15,279 nt of DNA from positions 1 to 15,279 of the forward strand of contig JAKAVI010000067.1 of assembly GCA_021817355.1 (NCBI GenBank), written 5' to 3'. Source of the DNA: Pseudomonadota bacterium (GTDB lineage: Bacteria > Pseudomonadota > Alphaproteobacteria > Micropepsales > Micropepsaceae). Every line of letters starts with the position of its first letter. Position 1 is the stretch's first letter. A program made the position numbers and the translations under genes. The notes under the pieces were generated by a model. The model saw only the letters and a list, made by a program, of their open reading frames with translations, did not search any database and was not told the DNA's origin. Below, piece by piece: positions 1-7,333 of this stretch.

Positions 1-1809
1 CGATCTAAGCCATTCCCTAACTGGATACGGGAGCCGTGACCAACGCGTTGGATCAGCGATCATCTGTCGTACGCGCTCCGCCAGAAATGTTGACAGTGGA
101 AATTTCCCTCCCATGTAGGATGGCACCTGAGCTTCAGGGTCCCGCGTACGTGATACAAATGCGGTGTCTTCTCGGATCCCTTCGAAACACAGAACCTCTC
201 CTGCGAAGACAAATGTATCTCCAGGGGTGAGTGTCTCCAAAAAATATTCCTCAACACGTCCGATCAATCGTCCGCCAGCACCGATTGGCCTTCCCTTGGC
301 TACCATCTTGATGTCCAGCATAGGTTCTTCAACTATCACACCAACATTGAGACGGTAGCCTTGAGCAAGTCGAGGGTGGGACAATCGCCACTCACCGCTT
401 GCGGTTGGCCTCAGGCGGGCATAGCGATCATAGCGCCTAAGCGCATATCCTCCGTTAGCCACAAATTCTAGAACTTTTGAAAAGTCGCCCCATGACAGCT
501 GGCGGTAAGGAAATGCGCTCGCGACTTCACGATATAGCTGCTCGGGATGGAATGGTCCGGAAACCGCCCTTCCCATGATATGCTGAGCAAGGACATCAAG
601 CCCACCATCTCGCAACTTTTCTCCATCAATTTCGCCGGCGAGAACCGCATCCCTTGCTGCCTCACATTCAAGGACCTCAAATCTATTGGCCGGAACGAGC
701 AGTGCCAGGCTAGGTTCATCTAGCCTATGGTTGGCACGGCCAATTCTCTGGAGCAGGCGCGCGGCACCCTTGGGAGCTCCCATGCAGATGACCCGATCAA
801 CCGCTCCCCAGTCTACGCCAAGATCGAGTGTCGATGTGCAGACCACCGCTCGCAGGCGGCCACAAGCCATCGCATTTTCCACCTTGCGCCTTTGATCAGG
901 CGATAACGAGCCATGATGAAGCGCAATCGGGAGATTTTTGTCATTGATCGACCACAGATCCTGAAACAGATGTTCAGCCTGGGCGCGTGTATTCACAAAT
1001 ATCAGTGTGGTAGTTGCCGCCAGGATTTCTGCCATTACCTCGCCGACGGCGTGTTTGGCCATATGACCGGCCCACGGAACATACTCCTGTGAAGACAGAA
1101 TTTTTATCTGTGGTTTGGCGCCAGATTGACCAACAATAAGACAACTAAGCGCCTTTTCACCCGATGGCTGTGGAACAAGATAACTCCGTAGTGGATCGGC
1201 GTCAGAAACCGTAGCCGAAAGCCCTATTCGAAAGTGATCCGGGGCCATCGCCTGCAAGCGGGTCAACCCTAGCGCAAGGAGATCTCCGCGTTTGGAATTA
1301 TGAAGTGCATGCACCTCATCCAAAATTACCACTCTCAAGCTCTTGAATAAGCGCTCTGCGTCCTTCACAGCAAGCATCAGGGCAAGCTGCTCGGGCGTCG
1401 TCATTAGGATATCAGGCGGCGCATAACGCTGCCGTTGGCGCTGCGGTGACGGTGTGTCGCCGGTGCGATTCTCTATGCGCAGGTCCAGAGCCATTTCGAC
1501 GATGGGTGCCCGCAAATTGCGTGCAACATCAATTGCTAATGCTTTGAGTGGCGATATGTAGAGCGTGTGAAGTTGACAGGGGCGCAGATTCGAGGCTGGC
1601 AGCTGACTGAGTTCGACCAGACTGGGCAGAAAGCCAGCCAGCGTCTTGCCTCCGCCCGTGGGCGCGATTAGCAGGGATGACAGTCCCTTTTGCGCTTGCC
1701 GCAATAGTTCAAGCTGATGGGCACGGGGCGTCCATCCCCGGCTGGCAAACCAGCGGACAAAGTGAGGCGGTAACCCGGTTTCCGTTTCGGCAGGTTTTTC
1801 GGCACGCAT
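1..1809 (-). CDS. Ligase-associated DEXH-box DNA helicase (Lhr-like), C-terminus cut off by window edge
   Basis: Read on the minus strand from ATG at 1809 there are 603 codons with no stop, and the frame is still open at position 1. The protein is a superfamily 2 helicase. Walker A is APTGGGKT (about residues 49-56), motif II is DEVH (164-167), motif III is SAT (198-200), and motif VI is QRIGRANHR (354-362). The visible C-terminal part has the Lhr-type accessory region and reaches a YPVREWL stretch at the edge. Family knowledge: these roughly 800-residue proteins (ligase-associated helicases) usually lie with an ATP-dependent DNA ligase and a nuclease and are thought to act in DNA repair. Here the gene upstream is a divergent SDR, so no ligase is next to its 5' end. 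Partners could lie beyond the left edge. Full-length Lhr is much longer; the early motif spacing fits the shorter ligase-associated form. The family call is secure; the cellular role is inferred. Confidence 0.93.
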   Translation of the reverse strand, partial: MRAEKPAETETGLPPHFVRWFASRGWTPRAHQLELLRQAQKGLSSLLIAPTGGGKTLAGFLPSLVELSQLPASNLRPCQLHTLYISPLKALAIDVARNLRAPIVEMALDLRIENRTGDTPSPQRQRQRYAPPDILMTTPEQLALMLAVKDAERLFKSLRVVILDEVHALHNSKRGDLLALGLTRLQAMAPDHFRIGLSATVSDADPLRSYLVPQPSGEKALSCLIVGQSGAKPQIKILSSQEYVPWAGHMAKHAVGEVMAEILAATTTLIFVNTRAQAEHLFQDLWSINDKNLPIALHHGSLSPDQRRKVENAMACGRLRAVVCTSTLDLGVDWGAVDRVICMGAPKGAARLLQRIGRANHRLDEPSLALLVPANRFEVLECEAARDAVLAGEIDGEKLRDGGLDVLAQHIMGRAVSGPFHPEQLYREVASAFPYRQLSWGDFSKVLEFVANGGYALRRYDRYARLRPTASGEWRLSHPRLAQGYRLNVGVIVEEPMLDIKMVAKGRPIGAGGRLIGRVEEYFLETLTPGDTFVFAGEVLCFEGIREDTAFVSRTRDPEAQVPSYMGGKFPLSTFLAERVRQMIADPTRWSRLPYPVREWLRS

Positions 1810-1846
1810 GAATTCACTCTATCAGGGTCCGCCTCACACCAGCAGA

Positions 1847-1890
1847 TTGCGGCGGCCGCAGACCCCTGTATGCTGTAAGCAATAGGGAGG
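1847..1890 (+). promoter_or_regulatory. Possible promoter, small palindrome and RBS ahead of the SDR gene
   Basis: The 88-bp gap between the divergent helicase and SDR genes must hold both promoters. For the SDR I see a weak candidate: TTGCGG at 1847-1852, a 16-bp spacer, and TATGCT at 1869-1874. The 11-bp palindrome TGCTGTAAGCA (1871-1881; arms TGCT and AGCA) overlaps the proposed -10 and could be a small operator or chance. A clear ribosome binding site, GGGAGG (1885-1890), sits 7 nt before the ATG at 1898. The RBS is solid; the promoter boxes are only a guess. Confidence 0.35.
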
Positions 1891-1897
1891 ACAAATT

Positions 1898-2788
1898 ATG
1901 GATCTTATGTTTCGCGAAAACCTGCTCAAGGGCAAACGCATTCTAGTAACCGGAGGCGGCACTGGACTGGGTGAGGTAATGGCGGAGGCATATGCGCAGC
2001 TGGGTGCACGGGTGTACATTTGCGGACGCCGCAAGGAGATACTCGAGGAAACGGCCCGGCGGATCTGCGATCGCACGGGCTCCAAGGTCAGCGCCATTAC
2101 CTGCGATATACGCGTCGCTGAAGCTGTTGACGACATGATAGCGGAAATATGGGCCAACGGCGGCCCGTTGTCCGGGCTCGTCAACAATGCCGCTGGCAAT
2201 TTCATCAGCCGCACAAAGGACCTGTCTCCTCGGGGTTTCAATGCAATCGCGGACATCGTTTTCCGTGGTACTTTCTACGTCACCTTGGCCTGCGGCAAGC
2301 GATGGATCGACGGAGGTCAAAAGGGCAGCGTCATCTCCATTCTGACAACATGGATCTGGAATGGCGGACCATTCACCGTACCCAGTGCAATGAGCAAGGC
2401 CGGTCTCCACATCATGACAAAATCCCTGGCGAGTGAATGGGGAACCTATGGCATTCGCCTCAATGCGATCGCTCCGGGTCCGTTTCCAACCAAGGGTGCC
2501 TGGGAGCGGCTGAGCCCCCAGGCTGCAAACCGTGGCGAGGAAAGGGTAAGTGCCATTCCAATGGGACGCAATGGCGAAATGCCTGAACTCGCCAATCTCG
2601 CAGTCTTCCTGATGGCAGACGGTTGCGACTATCTCACCGGGCAGACAATCGCAATAGATGGTGGCTTACATCTGGCGTCTGGCGGAAATTTCTACCAACT
2701 CAGCGCACTTGGTGACGACGATTGGCAACGCATCCGCGACGAGATCAGGGGCACAAATGCCAAGGATAAGGCTAAGCGAACGGTTTGA
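1898..2788 (+). CDS. SDR family oxidoreductase, 2,4-dienoyl-CoA reductase type, with Trp at the catalytic Tyr position
   Basis: A 296-residue Rossmann-fold short-chain dehydrogenase. The cofactor loop is TGGGTGLG (about residues 18-25), and NNAAG follows near residue 95. The segment VPSAMSKAG followed by LASEWGTYGIRLNAIAPGP closely matches mitochondrial and bacterial 2,4-dienoyl-CoA reductases, which lack the classical YxxxK. They use a Tyr 15 residues before the Lys, as in human DECR1 (Tyr199/Lys214). Here Lys167 is present, but the residue 15 positions earlier is Trp152 (codon TGG at 2351-2353), in TTWIWNGG. The expected reaction is NADPH-dependent reduction of dienoyl-CoA in degradation of unsaturated fatty acids, but this substitution makes activity or substrate uncertain. 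The start is fixed by GGGAGG 7 nt upstream. The gene stands alone, divergent from the helicase and convergent with gcdH. Subfamily is confident, substrate is not. Confidence 0.85.
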   Translation: MDLMFRENLLKGKRILVTGGGTGLGEVMAEAYAQLGARVYICGRRKEILEETARRICDRTGSKVSAITCDIRVAEAVDDMIAEIWANGGPLSGLVNNAAGNFISRTKDLSPRGFNAIADIVFRGTFYVTLACGKRWIDGGQKGSVISILTTWIWNGGPFTVPSAMSKAGLHIMTKSLASEWGTYGIRLNAIAPGPFPTKGAWERLSPQAANRGEERVSAIPMGRNGEMPELANLAVFLMADGCDYLTGQTIAIDGGLHLASGGNFYQLSALGDDDWQRIRDEIRGTNAKDKAKRTV

Positions 2789-2855
2789 CCAGATTTGGTA
2801 CGCCACGGCCAGTCTGGGCTGCTGGCGCCGCAAGGAGGCCCGCTTGCGCTGGTGC

Positions 2856-2882
2856 AAGTCCTCTCGCAATGAGAGGAGACTT
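2856..2882. terminator. Hairpin between convergent genes, possible terminator
   Basis: The 202-bp space between the SDR stop (2788) and the gcdH stop (2991) holds no convincing gene. It contains a stem-loop: CCTCTC (2860-2865), loop GCAAT, GAGAGG (2871-2876), extended by AAGT (2856-2859) pairing with ACTT (2879-2882) across a 2-nt bulge. A weaker stem, CGCAAG with CTTGCG, lies just upstream at about 2830-2848. There is no T-run on either side, so it is not a textbook intrinsic terminator. Its place between two converging genes makes a bidirectional terminator or transcript-end structure plausible. Confidence 0.35.
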
Positions 2883-2990
2883 ACACGCGCGCCGGACACG
2901 AAACTTTGCGTCCACCTGGAACTAGATATGCAAATAGATGGTAAGAGATCACATGTCCTTCCGCCGATGGAGCGATGTCATTTTCTACCA

Positions 2991-4193
2991 TTAGGCTGAA
3001 AAGGCTGCGATGCCAGTGATGGTTCGACCAAGAATGAGAGCATGCACATCATGCGTGCCTTCATAGGTATTGACGGCTTCAAGATTGAGCAGGTGCCGTA
3101 TTACACCATACTCGTCAGAAATGCCATTACCGCCATGCATGTCGCGCGCCTCTCTCGCTATCGCCAGAGCCTTGCCACAATTATTGCGCTTCAAGAGCGA
3201 GATAGCCGCCGGCGCAGCCCGCCCGTCATCCATTAGCCGCCCGAGCTGCATGGCCCCCGCAAGCCCAAGCGTGATTTCCGTCTGCATGTCTGCCAGCTTC
3301 TTCTGAATCAGCTGGTTGGCTGCCAGCGGGCGCCCAAACTGCTTACGCTCCATCGTATAAGTGCGCGCAGCATGAAAGCAAAATTCCGCCGCCCCCATCG
3401 CTCCCCAGGCTATACCGAAGCGGGCCCGATTGAGACACCCAAATGGACCCGAAAGTCCTGATACTTCGGGAAGTAGAGCGGCCTCACTTACCCGACAATC
3501 TGCGAGTACGATCTCTCCGGTCGCGCTTGCGCGAAGGGAAAACTTGCCTTCAATCTTTGGCGTCGAAAACCCTGCGGCATCACGCTCAACAATGAAGCCA
3601 CGAATCTTTCCGTCAAGTTTAGCCCACACAACCGCTACATCCGCAATCGGCGCATTGGTAATCCAGGTTTTTGTACCATTGATTCTATAGCCGCCACTAA
3701 TTTTTTCCGCACGTGTGACCATACTTGCCGGATCGGAGCCATGATCCGGCTCTGTCAATCCGAAGCAGCCGACAAATTCCCCGCTGGCCAGCTTTGGCAA
3801 ATATTTACGGCGCTGAACGTCGGAGCCGTAGGCATAGATCGGATGCATAACAAGAGAATTCTGAACGCTCATTGCCGAGCGATAGCCGCTGTCAACGCGT
3901 TCCACTTCGCGCGCAACCAAGCCATAGCTTGTGTAGTTTAATCCCGCCCCACCATAGGTATCAGGCAGCGTAATACCGAGAAATCCAACTTTACCCATTT
4001 CGCGCATCAGCGCCCGATCAAATTTCTCGTGACGGAAGCCTTCACGAACAGCCGGCATCAAGACGCCGCTGCAGAATTCCCGCGCGCTGTCGCGCACCAG
4101 ACGCTCCTGCTCCGACAGAGCCTCGCCTAAGAGTAGCGGATCGGACCAGTCAAAAGGATTGTCTTCGAGCTTAGGGGGGCGCTGAAGGGTCAT
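2991..4193 (-). CDS. gcdH: Glutaryl-CoA dehydrogenase
   Basis: A 400-residue acyl-CoA dehydrogenase that follows human and bacterial glutaryl-CoA dehydrogenases almost end to end. Diagnostic stretches are [13 protein letters not shown] with the substrate-binding Arg, [13 protein letters not shown] and TKTWITN in the flavin region, [10 protein letters not shown], and [20 protein letters not shown]. The C-terminal [16 protein letters not shown] carries the catalytic base at about Glu378. It is an FAD enzyme that oxidises and decarboxylates glutaryl-CoA to crotonyl-CoA and CO2, passing electrons to ETF, in lysine, hydroxylysine and tryptophan breakdown. The length is normal. The ATG at 4193 lies 6 nt after the stop of the upstream alpha/beta hydrolase, so the two are almost certainly co-transcribed. 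The RBS is weak (GGA about 9 nt upstream), which suggests translational coupling. No CoA-transferase or LysR regulator, common neighbours of gcdH elsewhere, is visible here. Confidence 0.97.
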   Translation of the reverse strand: MTLQRPPKLEDNPFDWSDPLLLGEALSEQERLVRDSAREFCSGVLMPAVREGFRHEKFDRALMREMGKVGFLGITLPDTYGGAGLNYTSYGLVAREVERVDSGYRSAMSVQNSLVMHPIYAYGSDVQRRKYLPKLASGEFVGCFGLTEPDHGSDPASMVTRAEKISGGYRINGTKTWITNAPIADVAVVWAKLDGKIRGFIVERDAAGFSTPKIEGKFSLRASATGEIVLADCRVSEAALLPEVSGLSGPFGCLNRARFGIAWGAMGAAEFCFHAARTYTMERKQFGRPLAANQLIQKKLADMQTEITLGLAGAMQLGRLMDDGRAAPAAISLLKRNNCGKALAIAREARDMHGGNGISDEYGVIRHLLNLEAVNTYEGTHDVHALILGRTITGIAAFSA

Positions 4194-4199
4194 GTGTGA

Positions 4200-4961
4200 T
4201 CAATCCTGTTCTTTCAGAAACTCAAGTACAGCCTGCTTGTATAGTTTGTCCCCCACGCTCGTCATATGGTCGCGGCGTTCAATGGTCACAGAGCGTCCCC
4301 GGGGGAATGCGGCAGCCAGAGGACCTGGCCGGCCAGTTAACGTGTCGGCGCTGCCACATACCACAAGGACTTTTTGTGGTATTTCGGCGAGTTGTGACGG
4401 CGAAAAGGTTGTGCGGCTACCACGCATACAGGCAGCGAGCGCAAGGCGATCCTTTCCCTTTTGGTCAACGAAACGGCGGAACATCAGCCCTAGTGGATCT
4501 TCGATTGTTGTTGGGTTTTCAACTTCCAGTGCCGCGGCGACCCCAGAGAGGGTATTACCACGATCACGGAAATAGGTCTCTCCAACGCCGCCAACAATCA
4601 GCTTGTCGACGCGTGTCCCGAACCTTTTCGCCAAGTGGATGGCCATGTAGCCGCCCATCGAGTAGCCCATCACTACGGTTCGTTTCAGGCCAGCAGCGTC
4701 CATGACCGCCAGAACATCGCTCACACGAAGATCCTGGGCATAGGCTGCCGGATCGCGAGGCTTGTCGCTTTCCCCGTGCCCACGGATATCCGGCGCGACA
4801 ACCCTGCGTCCTGACTGCAACAAGGTCTCGTACCATCCAGGCGCCCGCCAGTTTTGCGTGCGGTCTGAACCAAAGCCATGGACAAGGACAATAGGCTCCC
4901 CCCGTCCGACATCGTCAAAGGCGATCCTAAGCCCGTCTGGGGATATCACATATTCTGTCAT
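4200..4961 (-). CDS. Alpha/beta hydrolase, serine type, upstream of gcdH
   Basis: A 253-residue alpha/beta-hydrolase-fold protein starting at the ATG at 4961. The frame stays open to a TTG at 4994, but that start has no ribosome binding site and would add an unconserved leader. Visible landmarks are the oxyanion-hole HGFG (about residues 28-31), the strand-turn PDIRGHGESDKP, and the nucleophile elbow GYSMGG with Ser101. The probable acid is Asp206 in CGSAD and the probable base is His232 in RRDHM. It is therefore a serine hydrolase (esterase, thioesterase or C-C hydrolase), not an epoxide hydrolase or dehalogenase, which would have Asp as nucleophile. No signal peptide is seen, so it is probably cytoplasmic. 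It is first in a two-gene unit with gcdH, 6 nt apart. A role on an acyl or CoA thioester substrate is possible but only inferred from that neighbour. Confidence 0.88.
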   Translation of the reverse strand: MTEYVISPDGLRIAFDDVGRGEPIVLVHGFGSDRTQNWRAPGWYETLLQSGRRVVAPDIRGHGESDKPRDPAAYAQDLRVSDVLAVMDAAGLKRTVVMGYSMGGYMAIHLAKRFGTRVDKLIVGGVGETYFRDRGNTLSGVAAALEVENPTTIEDPLGLMFRRFVDQKGKDRLALAACMRGSRTTFSPSQLAEIPQKVLVVCGSADTLTGRPGPLAAAFPRGRSVTIERRDHMTSVGDKLYKQAVLEFLKEQD

Positions 4962-5050
4962 ACCTGCTTTTACCCTGAGACTAGCGGCTCGCAAAGTCTG
5001 TGCCGCGTGCCTAGTATGGGACCGAGCAGCGGGACGTAGGGAAGGTGAAA
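4962..5050. promoter_or_regulatory. Divergent promoter region between the hydrolase-gcdH unit and the DUF423 gene
   Basis: These 89 bp separate two divergent transcription units, so promoters for both probably lie here. On the plus strand TAGTAT (5012-5017) is a possible -10, but I see no convincing -35 at the right distance. A good ribosome binding site (GGGAAGG, ending at 5045) precedes the DUF423 ATG by 5 nt. For the minus-strand gene there is only a weak AGG immediately before its ATG. No strong operator palindrome is evident. Confidence 0.35.
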
Positions 5051-5419
5051 ATGAATGTTTGGCTCTTGATCGCGGCGATCAACGGGTTTCTTGCCGTCGC
5101 CCTCGGAGCCTTCGGATCACATGGTCTGGAGGGCAGGCTATCCGCCAAAGATCTCATCACCTTCGAGACTGCAGTACGGTACCACATGTATCACGCCCTG
5201 GCGCTTGGCCTATGTGCCTTCGCTGGCCATGGAGCGGACCTAGCACCGGTAACCGCGGCCGGCACCCTATTTACTATGGGGATAATGATCTTCAGTGGGT
5301 CCCTCTACCTTTATTCGGTATGCCACTGGCGGCCGCTGGTTTACCTGACCCCGTTCGGTGGCCTAGCTTTTCTCGCGGGCTGGCTCATGCTCGCTTGGGC
5401 AGCCTGTACGGTGGGGTAA
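5051..5419 (+). CDS. DUF423 family small inner-membrane protein
   Basis: A 122-residue hydrophobic protein with about four membrane segments: residues roughly 3-24, 44-60, 70-92 and 98-120. It carries the hallmarks of DUF423 (the YgdD family): GAFGSHGL after the first helix, TAVRYHMYHALAL, FSGSLYLYS, and TPFGGLAFLAGW near the end. The biochemical role of the family is not established. I chose ATG 5051 over the in-frame GTG at 5045 because GGGAAGG ends 5 nt before the ATG. The length is normal. It is the first of six co-directional genes; the next ATG is only 13 nt after its stop, so co-transcription with the epoxide-hydrolase-like gene is likely. DUF423 genes occur in many contexts, so this neighbour says little about function. 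Confidence 0.92.
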   Translation: MNVWLLIAAINGFLAVALGAFGSHGLEGRLSAKDLITFETAVRYHMYHALALGLCAFAGHGADLAPVTAAGTLFTMGIMIFSGSLYLYSVCHWRPLVYLTPFGGLAFLAGWLMLAWAACTVG

Positions 5420-5432
5420 TTGGGAGGACGGA

Positions 5433-6407
5433 ATGAACACTTTTCCAGAGCCACGTCTTATCAGGACCAATGGCGTCGAGCTAGCAGTCTACGAAATGGG
5501 GCCATCGAAAGGCGTACCGATCGTATTGTGCCACGGGTTTCCGGAGCTTGCCTACAGTTGGCGCTATCAGCTGCCAGCTCTGGCAGAAGCGGGATACCGC
5601 GCAATTGCCTTAGATCAGCGAGGATATGGCGGATCTTCCCGCCCGCAGGCAGTGGAAAGTTACGATATCGTGCATTTGACCGATGATCTGGCTGGCCTAC
5701 TCGATGCGCTTTCAATTGATCGTGCCATCTTTGTTGGCCATGACTGGGGTGGACTTGTCGTGTGGCAGATGCCGCTTTGGCAATCGACCCGCGTTGCCGG
5801 CATCATTGGCGTGAACACGCCGTTTCTGCCCCGACCTCCCGTTGATCCGGTCCAGGCCATGCGCAACGCCTATGGCGACAACATGTACATCGTGCTTTTC
5901 CAGAAGCCAGGAATTGCTGACGCCATCCTAGCGAGGGACGTTGCCAGGAGTTTCCGCTTCTTCATGCGAAAATCAGGAATTCGCGCCGTCGATTATGCCA
6001 AACTACCAAAGCAAGCCCGTAATCTTGAGCTTGTTCGTGCACTTGGTGAGGACGAATCTGGTTGGGCAGGCGAACCGCTGTTGAATCCCAAAGACCTTAA
6101 ATTTTTCGTGGATACCTATCAGCGCACTGGATTTACCGGCGGGATAAACTGGTATCGTAACTTTACGCGCAACTGGCAATTGAGTGGAAAGTTGCCTCAG
6201 AAAGTCGATGTCCCCGCCCTTATGATCATGGCAGAGGACGACGTTGTCCTCTCTCCTTCCATGGCAGACGGCATGGAGCGTTATGTGCCGGATTTGGAAA
6301 AAGTTTTGATAAAGAATTGCGGACACTGGACACAACAGGAAGCCCCCCAACGTACAAATTCTGCCATGCTGGACTGGCTTCAGCGGCGGTTTCCGAATAT
6401 TCAATAA
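5433..6407 (+). CDS. Alpha/beta hydrolase, epoxide hydrolase-like (Asp nucleophile)
   Basis: A 324-residue alpha/beta hydrolase of the soluble epoxide hydrolase group. It has HGFP (residues 34-37) with WRYQLPALAEAGYR downstream, then DQRGYGGSSRP, and the nucleophile elbow GHDWGG with Asp104 instead of Ser. The likely acid is Asp269 or Asp270 in AEDD, and the base is His298 in NCGHW. A WYRNF segment in the cap region contains a Tyr of the kind that polarises the epoxide oxygen. The expected reaction is hydrolysis of an epoxide to a diol through an alkyl-enzyme ester. Haloalkane dehalogenases share the Asp nucleophile, but the HGFP motif and cap Tyr favour epoxide hydrolase. The start is supported by GGGAGG 7 nt upstream. 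It lies 13 nt after the DUF423 gene and 56 nt before the acyltransferase. The natural substrate cannot be read from the sequence. Confidence 0.9.
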   Translation: MNTFPEPRLIRTNGVELAVYEMGPSKGVPIVLCHGFPELAYSWRYQLPALAEAGYRAIALDQRGYGGSSRPQAVESYDIVHLTDDLAGLLDALSIDRAIFVGHDWGGLVVWQMPLWQSTRVAGIIGVNTPFLPRPPVDPVQAMRNAYGDNMYIVLFQKPGIADAILARDVARSFRFFMRKSGIRAVDYAKLPKQARNLELVRALGEDESGWAGEPLLNPKDLKFFVDTYQRTGFTGGINWYRNFTRNWQLSGKLPQKVDVPALMIMAEDDVVLSPSMADGMERYVPDLEKVLIKNCGHWTQQEAPQRTNSAMLDWLQRRFPNIQ

Positions 6408-6463
6408 ATCAGGAAATTCTTAGCCGATGGATACAGGTTAGACTATCAGCGGTCCACCGTGAG

Positions 6464-7333
6464 ATGATTGACTCTTCCCGCACCCCTGTCAATTTTTCAT
6501 ACGCAGACCCCGGTGACCCGTGGCTCAAGCGTTTCGTCATCCGCACAGTAGAACGCATGACCGGACAACCAGTCCTGAGATCCATGTATGAAGATCACCT
6601 CACCAATCCCGTGCCTGGAGAAAGCTTCTGGGACGCCGCAGTTCGTCGATTGCAGTTAAATGTTGTCGTCAATGAAGATCTCCTGCTTCAACTACCGAGA
6701 AGTGGCCCACTCGTTGTCGTCGCCAACCATCCATTCGGTGTTGTAGATGGGCTTACTATCTGTAAGCTCATTGCGCATGTTCGCAGCGATTTTATGATAT
6801 TGACCAACGCGCTACTAACCCAGTCGGAAGAATTAAGATCATACCTGCTTCCGATTGATTTCAACGAAACCGACGATGCTCTCGCAGTTAATTTGAAGTC
6901 CAGAGCTGCTGCAAAGCACCATTTGATGGCCGGAGGGTGCCTGGTTGTATTTCCTGCTGGTGGCGTCTCCACCACACCCCGTCCCTGGAACAAGATCGCA
7001 ACCGACGCTGAGTGGAAGAACTTCACTGGCCGATTAATTCATCAGTGCAAAGCTCCAGTCGTGCCTGTATATTTTGCGGGTCAAAATAGTCGACTATTTC
7101 AGCTTGCCAGCCATATTTCTCTCACGTTGCGCCTATCTCTGCTATTCAAGGAAGTAAGAGATCGCATTGGCAGCGATATACATGTTCAGATTGGTGAGGT
7201 AATAGCCTTTGAACAATTACCAAATGACGAAAATAGACAGTCCTTCATGTGTCAGTTGCGTAAAATGACTTACGCCCTTAGCAGCGAACTGAAACGTTCT
7301 GGCCGGTGTCCAATTCAAATGAGGAAACTCTGA
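6464..7333 (+). CDS. Lysophospholipid acyltransferase family protein (PlsC / putative hemolysin type)
   Basis: A 289-residue protein with a PlsC-type acyltransferase core. The catalytic block is NHPFGVVDG (His89, Asp95 from this start), preceded by a short hydrophobic strand PLVVVA. Note five residues between His and Asp rather than the four of classical HX4D; the same spacing is usual in the 'putative hemolysin' branch (COG3176), which includes the ornithine-lipid acyltransferases. The substrate-binding block is VFPAGGVST, matching the FPAG form of that branch, followed by PVVPVYFAGQNSRLFQ. It probably moves an acyl chain onto a lysolipid or acylated amino acid at the membrane. The frame is open further upstream into the end of the previous gene, but ATG 6464 avoids that overlap and gives the usual length. 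Its TGA (7331-7333) overlaps the lutA ATG by one base, implying translational coupling. The true acceptor is unknown. Confidence 0.88.
   Translation: MIDSSRTPVNFSYADPGDPWLKRFVIRTVERMTGQPVLRSMYEDHLTNPVPGESFWDAAVRRLQLNVVVNEDLLLQLPRSGPLVVVANHPFGVVDGLTICKLIAHVRSDFMILTNALLTQSEELRSYLLPIDFNETDDALAVNLKSRAAAKHHLMAGGCLVVFPAGGVSTTPRPWNKIATDAEWKNFTGRLIHQCKAPVVPVYFAGQNSRLFQLASHISLTLRLSLLFKEVRDRIGSDIHVQIGEVIAFEQLPNDENRQSFMCQLRKMTYALSSELKRSGRCPIQMRKL

Noticed and set aside
1834..2410. Minus-strand frames of 140 and 155 codons opposite the SDR gene
   Set aside because: The plus strand carries an intact SDR with cofactor motif and RBS; the antisense products look like low-complexity shadows.
4196..4705. A 169-codon plus-strand frame over the alpha/beta hydrolase
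   Set aside because: It is antisense to a gene with a complete catalytic triad and shows no motif of its own.
4962..4994. TTG start extending the alpha/beta hydrolase by 11 residues
   Set aside because: No ribosome binding site precedes the TTG and the added residues are not family-like; the ATG at 4961 is preferred.
4762..5436. A 224-codon plus-strand open frame across the hydrolase start, the intergenic gap and the DUF423 gene
   Set aside because: It lies antisense to the hydrolase and out of frame with DUF423, both of which have clear family motifs; its product has no recognisable sequence.
6317..6463. N-terminal extension of the acyltransferase into the end of the epoxide hydrolase gene
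   Set aside because: It would overlap the upstream gene by 91 bp and add sequence with no family resemblance; ATG 6464 gives the usual length.
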